From Fragilaria crotonensis (Eukaryota > Bacillariophyta > Fragilariophyceae > Fragilariales > Fragilariaceae): a DNA stretch of 64,000 nt. The stretch covers positions 124,001-188,000 of the forward strand of contig JAKSYS010000025.1 in NCBI GenBank assembly GCA_022925895.1. The letters run 5' to 3'. The number at the start of each line of letters is the position of its first letter. Within the stretch, counting starts at the first letter, position 1. The notes under the pieces are model-generated. The model was not told where the DNA came from and searched no databases. It saw only the letters and a list, made by a program, of their open reading frames with translations. The position numbers were made by a program, and so were the translations under genes. Positions 36,601 through 47,389 of this stretch are shown here, one piece after another.

Positions 36601-37833
36601 GATTCCAGTACGTATCATGCGTGGGAGAGTTCTCGAGGACGGCCTTGCTACGATGAACAAACTTGGAAAAGGTATGAGGAAACGAATTATCGTTCACTAC
36701 ATGAATGAGGCCGGTGCTCAAGAGGCTGGAGTTGATGTTGGCGGACTGTTCAAGGAGTTCTGGACCGACCTCAGCGCGATTGCCTTTGACCCGAATTATG
36801 CTCTGTTTCGAGTGACTGAGGGGGCTGGGAACTGTATGTACCCCAATCCAGCGTCGGGTGCCGCTCATGGTGCGGATCACATCGTCCTCTTTGAATTCCT
36901 TGGGAGAATTCTCGGTAAAGGTAAGGTTTTTCCCCACTTCGGCATTCATGGCAAAGACACTAGACTACCCTAACGTTGCCCTGTCAGCTCTTTATGAGGG
37001 AATTACGATTCGCCCCCAGTTTGCTCATTTCTTTCTGAGTTTCCTTCGTGGCGACTACAACTTCCTCCACATGTTACCTGACCTTAGTACAATGGACGCC
37101 CAGCTATATAACAATCTCATGTTCCTCAAGAATTACGACGGCGACGCTGAGGACCTCTGCCTGACATTTACCATCGCAAACGATGACTTCGGTGGAAACA
37201 CAGAGATTCCACTCATTCCGGATGGTGCCAATGTTGCTGTCACTAACATGAACAAGCAGCGTTACGTAGGTACGTGTTCTGGTCACGTTGTGTTTTGTCG
37301 TTTGTTCAGGTTCTGACTCCATGCGCGCACCAGGGTTGGTGGCCAAGTATAGATTGTATGACAGACTCAAGGAGCAATCTCAGGCTTTCACGAGGGGGTT
37401 ATGGGACGTTATTGAAAGACCCTGGCTGCAACTCTTCAACGAGCCCGAGCTTCAAATACTGATAAGTGGTCCTTGCGATGGCGGCATTGACATCGATGAC
37501 ATGCGTGTCAACACAAGATACGCTGGAGGATTCACAAGCATTGATCGAACTGTGAATCGCTTCTGGAATGTTATGGCATCATTTACTAGTCAGCAACAGG
37601 CGTCGTTGCTTAGATTCGTGACCTCTTGCGAAAGGCCACCTCCCTTGGGTTTCGCAAGTATGAACCCACCTTTTACAATTCAACGAGTCGGGATTCTTCG
37701 AGATGGAGACAAGCTACCGATGGCGTCGACTTGTTTCAACACTCTGAAGCTTCCAACGTATAGCTCCGAGAAGGTGATGAAGGAGCGACTCCTGTATTCC
37801 ATCGAATCGGGAGCCGGGTTTGAGCTAACATAG
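33676..37833 (+). CDS. HECT-type E3 ubiquitin ligase with IQ motif (UBE3B/UBE3C-like)
   Basis: Transfers ubiquitin through a HECT-domain thioester. Four exons: 33676-35942, 36025-36920, 36988-37269, 37334-37833; introns 82, 67 and 64 nt with GT-AG ends and consistent phases, giving 1314 aa. N-terminus: a basic Gln-rich helix (ARARRRQLKQQQIQQKQPQ) and an IQ-type motif at about 105-120 (IKSIVRIQAFYRAHRSN), the order seen in UBE3B and UBE3C. A long helical middle follows. HECT domain: EAGVDVGGLFKEFWTDLSAI, GRILGKALYEG (across intron 2), LIPDGANVAVTNMNKQRYV, and the catalytic Cys in MASTCFNTLKLP at about 1282. The last residues are GAGFELT. No frame break. The 3' end is 180 bp from the convergent PX gene. 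Confidence 0.92.
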
Positions 37834-38013
37834 TGGAAATGTAGGTATGAGGGGTGAGTAGCCCCCTCCTCCTGTGTGACCGTAACAGCGTAACGTTCTA
37901 AATCGCAATCTATGCTCCTTTACAGTTTGGTTGGCCTCTATAGATACAAGCAGTAACAACGTTTTGACTATAACATCATATCCAGTTGCATATGCAGAAG
38001 TAACCCAAGCAGA

Positions 38014-41000
38014 TCAATTCACTCCGGCAATTCCACTTCCTTCCAGCACAATGCTCGTTGCCATCCCTATCGGCAGGTTGAGATCCTCCTCTGAGTCATA
38101 CTGGCCTCCCCACGACATCAGCCCATCCACAAGACTTTGCATTGATGAGCTAAGAATGTTTTCTGCATCATTCTCGTCAGCTTCCGGGATTTCCTCAACC
38201 ACAGTTCGCAACACAGGAGCAGCGTCAATGATAGGAACCGAATCCTCTTCTTCAATCACCGCCAAGGCCTTGCAAGTGCCTTCCGGAACCTTGGTCTCGT
38301 CATTAGGGAGGGCTGTGGAGAGAATATAATGATCAACAGCAGTTATGGTTGGAGTCGGCATAACGCTCTCCACATCGGCGCCAGACTCTGAGTAAATCTG
38401 GGCAATGGGTTCTTCATCACGTGAAACGGAGGCTGAGAGAATGCCTTCACTAGCGTGCGCAGAATACATAGCTTCAGCTGACAAATCAAGAGATGGCTCT
38501 GGTGCAGACATTCGAGCCTCAGGAATTATGGCAGAACTAAGGTAGCCGTCTCGTAGGCAAGACCAAGCATCAACGGCTCGTCGTGTTGCCACATGCTGAG
38601 ACTTAGCGTGAGCAAGGCAAGAGCGAAGTAGCTCTCGTTTTCGGTGCACATTCCAAGTCTTCACATCGTGTGCCAGTGCAAGAGCTGCACGTCGTTTGGC
38701 GGTGTTCGCCTCATGTTCTACGACAGCGGCATGAATGGCGTGGCTCTGGGCGATCGAAGCTCTGGTCTGGGCTGCACGCGCTTCGTCTATGGACCCAAAT
38801 TCCCCCTCACAAGCACTCTGCGCAGCAAAGGCCGCACACTCAGCTGCGGCCTTTGCGTTCGCTGCTGTTCGGGCAGCGCGAACGGTGGAACGAACGTCCT
38901 CGGCAGCCGTCACAGCCGAAGAAGCAAGGGACGCCTGCCATGAGATGTCTTCAAAAAAAGTTAGTAGACAGACGATGACGGACGACGCCAGTCTTGAACA
39001 AACTTACCGTCAACAACCTCTAAGTCACTCTCCTCGGCCATATCTTTGCTCTGTTCCAACCCGCTGACACCTTTTAATAAGGCTCGCTGTGATATGAAGC
39101 GACCACGAAGTCCCTCCCAGGAGTCGAAGCCCCGAACGAGCTCTAAATGGAATGCCAGCCTATCCGATCTCGCTTCTCCAATTCCTCCACTTGCTGATAA
39201 ACATCTATGCAATGTGTTGTCCACGGACCCAATCACCTCTCGAAGTTTGTCAATGTTTTCGTCCACGGGGAAATCTCCCAGGAATGCCGATTCAACTTCG
39301 CACTGTTCTCCAAGGTTTAGGCGATCAATATCAATGCCGTAGTGAAATCGCTCCTCCCGTGGAGCGAAGTGTCCTTCATTGGTGCCGATAATGAACATGC
39401 CATTGTTGATTTGTGGAGAGCTTCCTGCACACAGAATGCGGCGTTCAGGCGCTGGAATGGGCAATGGCAACAGGTCATACCCATCAACATCAGACCCAGA
39501 CTCAACTTCGACCACCCCATGCTCAAAACTCTCAGCCCCTCAGCAACACTACCATCTCCTTCAACAAAGGGGCTCTCCTGTGCGACTCCATCCTCGTCCG
39601 CCCATCCTGAGTTACGAGCTGATTGGTTGAAGCTTGGAAGAGAAGCATGCTGAAGTCGAGCACTTGCAGAGGGTAGACCTGTTGTTTCGAGTAGGCCATG
39701 AACTTGCAATGCCATGGCAGCTTGTGCCGCTGTTCTGACCCAAGTGAGATTGGGAGTTTGCTTTGAGGTCGCATTTGCGCCCCCACTCGTTGACCTCCAG
39801 TCGTCCATATGAGGAGACTGCGATGCGACCTTTTGTTTCACGTTGGCGTGGTTCTCAAGAAATAACTTGGCTGCCTCCAACCCTGACTGACTCGCTTGCA
39901 GGATGGTATTCAGGGGGAAGGAAGTCGAAAGCGCGGGATGTTCCAAGAGGTAGTTGAGGTAGCGCTCCAAATGTCGCGCCTTTCCGCTCCGTGAATTGGG
40001 ATTGTAGTATTTATCCGATATCGCTACACTTTGTGTCGCAGCTTTCCTTGCTGCAGTCGATTGTGGATTGTCGGGCTTCTTGTCTCGTCCAAAGGATGGC
40101 TTGTATCCACCCCAAATCGACTTGGCAACGTTGGTGATCATTCCGACTCCAGCTGCTGCTGCTTTCACGGCTGCGCCCGTGCCGTCAATAGCACTCTGCA
40201 ATGTCTTGTCTTCCGCCAAATGTGTCGCCAATGAATTTGGGGCCGAGGGTGGAAATGGTGGAAGGATCCGACCACAAAGTGTCCCACCGATGCCTCGATG
40301 CGATTTGAATGTGTCATTCAACCACTTCATGTCCGCAAAGGAGCGACGCACAATCACCTCCTCTCCCAAGATGCCTTTGGTCGAATATGTGAGGGCGAAC
40401 TCCACGCCAGCAGTCGTTGTCATATTTTTGGAAGTCTTAGGCTTGGAACCAAACAAGGCCAGCTTAACGGTTCCATGAGACCTTGGGAGCATCGATCGCT
40501 TCCGTAAGGCGTCATGAGCCGCGATGAGACTGTGATCAAGATCTAACTCCGGTAGCGGAAGCGGTACCTTGCCCTTCTTCTCGTGTTCTGCAAGTCGAAG
40601 CGGTGTCAACTTGATAGGAGGAGCTGGAGGCGGGACATCCACCACTACAACCTCACTACCACGAGGAGAGTTCCGGTGTCGCATAGTCTGTTGCAAGTGA
40701 CGTGCTGAGAATCGCCGTTTTGCTTCCAAATACTGGGCCAGAGCCACAAATCGACAAAAGACCAGCCAGCCCTCGACTCCAAGCTCTACCTTGTTGAGGT
40801 TTGATCTCGGGGACGTATCTTGCTTGCTACACTGGGCGACCGCAAGCCACACTTCATCAAAGGTAGGACTACGATCCGTTCGAGGGTCTGAATCATGGTC
40901 AAGCTTTCGAAGGTCTTCGTCTCGACGCCAGAACACAGGACATCGTAGGGTAACAAAGTCTTTCATCGCAGCCCTTCCCACTGATCCACGACTCTCTGTA

Positions 41001-41359
41001 TCGAGAATGGCAAATAGATGCGACATAAAGTCATAATCCTGGCGACTGAACCAGAGTTCATGAGTCTCACCATTTTCCAGTAGAATCTCAATCATGTATT
41101 GATGGAAAGCAACAACAGACGTATTCGAAGGCGAGGCCGTGTCGATTCGACAAAGGGAACCACGATGGGGAACCTGAGGGTAGCCACTTGTCTTTTCAGA
41201 TTTTTGACGCGTCAAGGTGTTCTTGATTCGGCCTTGACGCTCTTGCTGCGTTGATAGAATGACGTCGTATGATCCCAGTTCGTTTTCTGTCACGGAATCG
41301 GCCGACAGGGGTAGAGACCCCCCTTGGTAGTTACCCACAAAGTCCCATTCGGTCGACAT
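38014..41359 (-). CDS. PX-domain (sorting-nexin-like) protein with one frame break
   Basis: Phosphoinositide-binding membrane-traffic protein by domain. Exon 1 is 41359-39008 with a frame change near 39536; a 59-nt intron is 39007-38949 (GTAAGT...GAAG); the last exon is 38948-38014; about 1095 aa. Order: an N-terminal region; an EF-hand-like piece (FAILDTESRGSVGRAAMKDF, about 120); then a PX domain at about 300-460 (VEFALTYST, VRRSFADMKWLNDTFKSH, GRILPPFPPSAP, and after a long insert KARHLERYLNYLLEHPAL). The C-terminal exon has an Ala-rich helical region (RAARTAANAKAAAECAAF) that may act as a BAR-like or coiled-coil part. The frame change falls in a GGGG run (AGGGGCTGAG) and looks like one missing base: VAEG continues sensibly as AESFEHGVVEVESGSDVDG. 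Confidence 0.8.
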
Positions 41360-42790
41360 TATTCTCTTCGGGTTCGAAACGCGGTGTGATTAAATTCGAC
41401 TTCACTAAGATCGGAAAGAGTTTGTGCGATAGACGGGACCCGTGATTGATTCAAGTTTCTGCGAGTACTCACGTCTCCAGTCTCCAGTAGGCTACAGAAG
41501 TTCCAACTGTTCCTGCAACGTGTGAAGTATTATGTGTATTCAAAAGAAACCCAGTCAGCGAAGAAGGGCTCACAGGGGATGAAGGCCTCAAGCAGTGAGG
41601 ATATATATGTACACAGCTTCTTGCGACCAAGCGACGCTTGTAGCATGAATAACAACGTTCTGGAGAAGACGACAATCAGAACAAAACGATTGCTTCCCAC
41701 GGATTCTTGTATATTGTTGTACTGAACAACAATTTTTTGTGTGTGACACCACACTGAAATTTTCTTTCCATTTTCGAACTCTTGGGACGGGGTTCTCTTC
41801 ATGCGTCACGCCTTTCCCCTTCGGAACGACGTTTCAGAATTCTCTCCCGGCGAGATCCAACACATTCAAATCGCAACCAAGTTTTACATTGTATACGTTA
41901 ATAACCGGGTTCCGGTGGCTTCCCGCGGTACTCAGTACCTGTCCACATAGTACGGTGCGGCTGTACTACGTACTACGCTCGGAATGGGAGGACTGGCGTT
42001 GACGCGTAGACTCCGAGTCAACGGAGTGTACGCTACCGCTACTTGTATGTCATACCGACTATGCAGGTCGTATTGCTCCAGAAGTCTTGCGCACGTTCAA
42101 GCAACGTTCATCACGGGCTGCCAACTCACGAGTCTACCTACTACCTACTAATAAATACTTGAGTTGTAGTGTTTTGTGAATGATAGAGATGGTACATAAT
42201 GGAGTAGCAGGCAACGGAAACCATATATATGTTAAGACTTCTGATGACTGTGAGAGATGTGTGCGTACGTTTGTTGAAACTAAGTTACTAACAAAGATGG
42301 ATCAAATCTGATCAAATGCATCCTTCAGATGTGATGTTGATCCCTCGCGTGAAAAGACAGTCAGAGTGGTCAAATTGGGTCACATCTGGTCACAGGCAGC
42401 CTTTTTGATAACTGTCAGAAGTTCATTCGGAAAAGACTGCGCCTGCATCATTGTTGTTTCGAGGTAGGCCATTGCGGTTGCTTGCCTCGCCTTCTCAGAA
42501 TTCCGACGACTTCTCTGCCAAAACCTAAAACTATTGATTCCTTTCGGTTTTGACGAGAATCGTAATGCTAGAGTTGGTTGCGAGATCCACTCAATGTCAG
42601 CTTTGAATGCAAGATTCATCCAAATTGTTTGAACGAACTGGGTGTAGGCTTCTATTCCTGTAGGCTTCAGTAACAGCAGAGACAAATTCAACGACGCGCC
42701 ATGCAGTGAAAACGTTGTGAAGAGCTAAGAAGCCACGCAATCCAATTACATCAGGGTAGAGAAGGACTAATATCATACTACTAGATTCGA
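41360..42790. other. Intergenic; nothing supported
   Basis: Contains CGTAC and GTAC motifs at about 41930-41990 and many short ORFs. A 103-codon minus-strand frame (42691-42380) lacks an ATG and any recognisable domain; it could be a fragment of a gene but cannot be supported. Confidence 0.5.
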
Positions 42791-43214
42791 TTACAAAGCA
42801 TCACTCATGCTCAGGCCAGGTGTTTGAAGTAAAGGAGTCGACTGGATCGAGAGTTGCAGATGAAGTGCGGCATCAGAATCACCTTGCTCCATTTGTTGGG
42901 AGACTATCCTGACAACAAACTTCCACTCCAAGATTGAAGTAACGGTCTGGACTTCATACAGCCCCAGCCGAAGATCCACGCACGATTTTAAAGAAGTGGA
43001 ATTGTCCACTGTTTCCTTGCCAAGGACAACATTTTCGATTTCAATGCGAATATCCTGGATCTTGAATGTCGTGGTTGTACAAGAGTACCATAATCACGAC
43101 GGAAAGGATCACAAGCACAAGGAGAGCAGTCCAATAGTATTCGGGATCATCCGTTCGAATGGGAGCAATCTCTGGTTCCTTCGCTAGTGGCACAGATCGG
43201 TTGTCGAACTCCAT
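42791..43214 (-). CDS. Small single-pass membrane protein of unknown function
   Basis: ATG 43214 begins MEFDNRSVPLAKEPEIAPIR, followed by a membrane segment (YYWTALLVLVILSVVIMVLL). The reading then changes frame near 43055 and continues as DIRIEIENVVLGKETVDNST, an alternating hydrophobic pattern that suggests a beta-rich extracytoplasmic domain, ending at 42791 (LSMSDAL). A GT at the codon after VVIM and AGs 28 and 34 bases on would make a very short intron in the right phase. Otherwise one extra base is present. Total about 130-140 aa. No family recognised; the layout resembles membrane-anchored LEA14-like proteins, but this is weak. Confidence 0.5.
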
Positions 43215-43795
43215 TTTGTATCGGTCTTGGAGACCCTATTGAAAGCGCTAATCTGTGATTACGCCAAATTGTTCGAACAACAGCCTCCTACAATCGGGTG
43301 TTTGTCAACTGAGTATATTGGTAGTATGGTGCAAGGCAGTGTATTCGCCTTGATGGACAATGATAATTGACAACGGCGATCGAATCCTAAGAGTGAGAAA
43401 CAAAGCATTGCATGATGTGCAACCTCGAAAACGGCTCAAACGCCGGGCACCGGGCAGTGTCTCTATCGTAGGAAGTTCCGTTGGGCATATAGGAATACCT
43501 AGAAATCTAGTTCTCGAGTACAGATATTCCAGTACTCGAGTCCTCCGTTTTTAATTCAGTAATGTAGTCATGTATAGATACATAGAAGTACTCCGAGTAG
43601 CCGGTACAACCTGGTACCTGGTACCACAAACGCAACTTAACGCACATCATTCGACAAAATGTGTATGGGCTGATCGTAAATTGTCAATTGTGATGCCTGT
43701 GATCCTGTCCCACTGTGATCATTCGCATTCATACAGTTGGTTAACGATTTGATGAGGGGTCCGGAATCAGCAGCAGCGCGTTAACGTAAACTACC
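43215..43795. other. Divergent intergenic region upstream of seipin
   Basis: No gene. At 43500-43625 a cluster of GTAC palindromes occurs: CTCGAGTACAGATATTCCAG, TACTCGAGTCC, GTACTCCGAGTAGCCGG, GGTACCTGGTACC. Confidence 0.65.
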
Positions 43796-45044
43796 ATGGA
43801 GAACGTGAGTTCTGTGAATAGTGAGACTATCCGACGGCTCGCCTTGCAGGTGGCGACCTCAGCACTTAATCGAGTGCAACACCAATACCAGGATTTCGCT
43901 GACTATCCTTACCACCAAAGGCTTCACAATGCTCAGGAGAATTTCATTGGGGTCTTTCCGGTTCTCAAAAGAATCGTTTATTATCTCTTCCTTGGAACCA
44001 TTCTTGCGATGACATCAATGGCGACCTACGGTTTGTTTTATCTCGCCGCAATGCCTGCTCACGCAGCGACCGAGCAATTAAATTTTGATTACTCCTGCCG
44101 GGACGTTTCGAGTAGGACCCTTCACGTTTGTTCAAACAACACCGACGGCGACTGCCCGTTTTCATGCTCGCCGACCGCTACTCTTGACATTTTTGCGAAA
44201 CACACAGGATGGGAGGCGTTTCATCCCGAGGTGGTTCCGGAAGCGAGGGCAAGAAATCGAATTCTTAAACCGCGTACGCATTATTTCTTGGAAGTGGCCT
44301 TGCAGCTGCCGGAGACCACCACGAATCAGATGATTGGAATGTTTGCGATCGAGGTCGAGCTTCACGACCAGAATCACACGCTACTCGCAAGATCGCTTCG
44401 GTCATCACGACTACCTCACGAAAGCGGCTGGATTGCAGTCGTTAGGAAAACAATTTGCTTGGTCCCATTGCTGATTGGTGCCATGGCAGAAAGTAGAACA
44501 GTCGTCATCCCGGCATTCCGGCACTTTGTTGAGAGTACAAATCTTCCGCTGGTACGTACGAAGCGCATTCTCAACATTTCCGTTTCCCGGCAATTGAACC
44601 GTACTGTTTCCATTTTCGCAGCAACATCTTGTCGTGAGATTAGTGTCGCAAGGATCGTCGTGGCAGGGTGATCGACCGGTGGAGATTGTCGCTGGAGAAT
44701 TGAGAATAGGAAAGGAGTTGAACAAGTTCCAGAATACACTCAAAGAGTGGTTCTGGACATGTTTCATCGTTGGCACTCTAATCATATTCATGGTGCAATC
44801 GCTTTTCGTGTTCGTGGTACACCTTTCGTGGAACTATTGGAGAGAAATCTTGCAGCGTCATCGTCAGGAGAACGTCGACCTTGGGGACGCACCATATTTC
44901 TTCGACGCCACGCCTCCGCAGTCAGCTGGCGTACCCCTTGAAGAGGACGACGATGACCAGTGGGAAGCCATGCCCCAAGACGACCAGGAGGCTGCGCCGT
45001 CCACTCTTGAAGAGCCAGATTTGAGACAGGAACAGCCTGCGTAG
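43796..45044 (+). CDS. Seipin
   Basis: ER membrane protein that organises lipid-droplet formation. Exon 1 is 43796-44551, the intron 44552-44621 (70 nt, GTACGT...GCAG, phase 0), exon 2 44622-45044, total 392 aa. First membrane segment about 60-88 (RIVYYLFLGTILAMTSMATY). A lumenal domain follows, with the family motif LLARSLRSSRLPHESGWIAV and PLLIGAMAESRTVVIPAF, an Asn-glycosylation-like NHT and several Cys (DYSCRDVS, VCSNN, DCPFSCS). The second membrane segment is in exon 2 (CFIVGTLIIFMVQSLFVFVV), followed by an acidic Glu/Asp/Pro-rich cytosolic tail. The Cys-rich insert near 100-125 looks like a lineage-specific addition. Diatoms store much triacylglycerol, so the role fits. Confidence 0.9.
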
Positions 45045-45150
45045 ACTCTGGACGTAACCCGTTGTAACGACAAGACCGCGTTACTTGTATGTAGATTTGG
45101 AATAGCGCGATTGATAATTCTATAACGTTTATTGGCGAACTAGGGCACCT

Positions 45151-46257
45151 CTAGTCTTTTTGTACAACGGTCGCAGGCGACTCCGACATTAAGTGGAGGT
45201 TTCTTTCCTTGACTTGAATAAGAGCAGCACGCAACTCCTCTCTTGCCTCTAGCATTTCAATAGCCTCGTCGATGTGAACAATCTTTCGGAATCGCCCACA
45301 TTCGGGCCAGCTGTCTTTGATTTCCGATACGTACAGCGGAAACATCGTCAGCTTCACTAACGAATAAGAACTTGAATCTGACGCGTTTGATGACGTTTCA
45401 TCACACCGTATGTTGGGTTTTGCTTCACGTATTCTGTTCACCACCGCGTCCGAAAGAATTTGAGTGTCTTGGATGGCTTCCACCGAATGGGTTGCAGTGC
45501 TATGAAGAGGATCCTTTGCTTCTTCAGGTGCGACATCTTCGAAAGTGTTACACTTGCGGAGCAACTCTGCCATTTCACTACGACGTTTCTTGGATTTTCT
45601 AGTCTCGTACTGAACAGGAGCCAATGCCGGACCCAGCGTTCCTAACACACCAGCTTCTTCATATGCTTCTCGGATCGCACTTTCCTGCATTGTTTCATCT
45701 TGCTCCCAACCACCCTTTGGGAGAATCCATTCTGGTTTTCGGCTCGCGGACACAAACAGAATCCTACCTCCAGTCAAGATTGGTACACAACCAGTAACCA
45801 AACGAACTCTTTGATGTGTATCAGCTTCCGTCGTCCACCTCTGAGATTCTCGGCCCTGACGTGATTCCGTTCTAAGTAGCATCGATTTGTTGATCTTTCG
45901 CTGTTTATCAGCAGGGGTTGCCGACAATTCTCCACCGTTCTCCGTGGAACAAGCGGACGAGGCCGATGACACAGGAAACGCTACTGGCGCCGACTCCTCT
46001 TCGTCAAACACCGGGGTAATGGAAAAACCTGGCGCGAAAGCGTACTTGGAAAGCTCTTCCGTTGTTTTGCCCTCCTTCTTCAACGAAGGATCACACGTAG
46101 GCGGCGCTTTCTTGCGTCCATAGTTTGTTGAGACTGGGCCATCATGATTCAAGAAAGAGGGTCGTGCGCTATTTGACACTGGGAAGTTCTCCGCGTGTGT
46201 GAATAAATCGGACGCACTTGCATCGCCAGCATGTCGATTGCTTTTCGTATCACTCAT
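45151..46257 (-). CDS. Nudix hydrolase, diphosphoinositol-polyphosphate phosphohydrolase type
   Basis: Hydrolyses a nucleoside diphosphate linked to another moiety; the wording WILPKGGWEQDET resembles the DIPP/Aps1 group that acts on diphosphoinositol polyphosphates and diadenosine polyphosphates. Single exon, ATG 46257 (MSDTKSNRH), 368 aa. The N-terminal about 140 residues are low-complexity and hydrophilic. The Nudix box is at about 182-204: GGWEQDETMQESAIREAYEE then AGV, matching GX5EX7REUXEEXGU. C-terminal part has MFPLYVSEIKDSWPE and a helical end (EAIEMLEAREELRAALIQ). An acidic Ser-rich insert (about 245-300) interrupts the domain. No signal peptide. Converges with seipin (106 bp). Confidence 0.88.
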   Translation of the reverse strand: MSDTKSNRHAGDASASDLFTHAENFPVSNSARPSFLNHDGPVSTNYGRKKAPPTCDPSLKKEGKTTEELSKYAFAPGFSITPVFDEEESAPVAFPVSSASSACSTENGGELSATPADKQRKINKSMLLRTESRQGRESQRWTTEADTHQRVRLVTGCVPILTGGRILFVSASRKPEWILPKGGWEQDETMQESAIREAYEEAGVLGTLGPALAPVQYETRKSKKRRSEMAELLRKCNTFEDVAPEEAKDPLHSTATHSVEAIQDTQILSDAVVNRIREAKPNIRCDETSSNASDSSSYSLVKLTMFPLYVSEIKDSWPECGRFRKIVHIDEAIEMLEAREELRAALIQVKERNLHLMSESPATVVQKD

Positions 46258-47389
46258 TGGGACGGCAATGATAATGGTACCAGTACAGTAGCAGTTGTAT
46301 TTCGTGTAATAACAAATATATCTTGAGGAGGTCGCAAATAGTCCGTTCACCGTAGGCGGCACGCAGAACTATACCAGGTACTACACTGGATTGGCAAAAA
46401 CAGATAGGAAAACTCAGACGGCTCTAGCGATACCTTCTTCCTACTACGGGAGCGTTGCAACCGCAATGCACCAAATTTGGGAAACACTGCTGCGTGGTAA
46501 CCACAGAAGATTGAGCGTGAGCAATATGAAGACACACCGTTAAGGTCTTCGTCAGGCAAGGTGATTTCAATCAATGGCTTTCAAGAAATGATTGGCTTGG
46601 TGGGAGGGAAACCAACCCTAAATTGGAGATTGGTCCACGGATGTTCACTCAATCTCACACTCAGCTTCCCGCAACTCGCAACGCCACCCCGTCGTTGGTT
46701 GTGTGCCAGACGACTTTCCAAATCTGTCCGTCCGTCGGCAGGTTAGAAATGTGTACATTTACGCTGCTACACATATGGAGCTGCTGCACAAGCATGCACA
46801 GCGTTCAGCAACTCTCAATTCTCAAACTCCAAGAACTAAATAAGTTATGCATACGCCCTGGTACGACGTACTCGTATAGTACATTGTACGTGGTAGTACC
46901 TGGTAGTACCGAATAGAGCTGGTCAGCGCATCCATTTTATGCGATTATTCGTTGATTGTTTAGAGTTTTTACGGAATGTTCTTGGAGTATCCCACTGGAA
47001 CAAGTAGAGATTGTTGTACTCGAGTGTTCGAGTACGTCGTACTAGTATCAGTACTCCAGCCTCCAGTATGCCTGCGTTGGGACGTGTCCTACGCCATGTA
47101 GATGGATGCCGACCCGCAGCCCGCAGCCGACACACAATACCTGGTACAGCTGGTTTTCTGTTCTAAAATCCGGGCGCACGTCCCAGTATTAATTCTACGC
47201 TAGACCGATTTCACTGCCAATATGACGTCACGAGGGCGGGACTTTGTCGTGTTGGAAGCAAGGCTTCCACAATGAGATTTTCAAGCCGTCGTTTGCAACA
47301 TTTCCATTCTAATCTATAGATTTACCTCCTGCAGTCACCTTCCTATGTAACTCAGTGAACCTACTGTTGGTGATAAATCTATAGATACA
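46258..47389. other. Intergenic, GTAC-rich
   Basis: No gene. GTACCAGTACAG at 46277-46290, ACGTACTCG and GTAGTACCTGGTAGTACCG at 46868-46914, and ACTCGAGTGTTCGAGTACG at 47017-47036. TCTATAGAT occurs twice, near 47314 and 47377, flanking the start of the DDE transposon ORF; it is short and palindromic and cannot be called an inverted repeat. Confidence 0.6.

Noticed and set aside
41360-41400. GGTTCGAAAC resembling a tRNA B box
   Set aside because: No A box or cloverleaf around it. No tRNA, rRNA or CRISPR array was seen anywhere in the window.
42380-42691. 103-codon minus-strand frame near the small membrane-protein gene
   Set aside because: No ATG and no recognisable domain; might be a lost fragment but cannot be supported.
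47314-47385. TCTATAGAT pair near the DDE transposon start as terminal repeats
   Set aside because: The word is itself palindromic and short, and no partner was seen on the right side.
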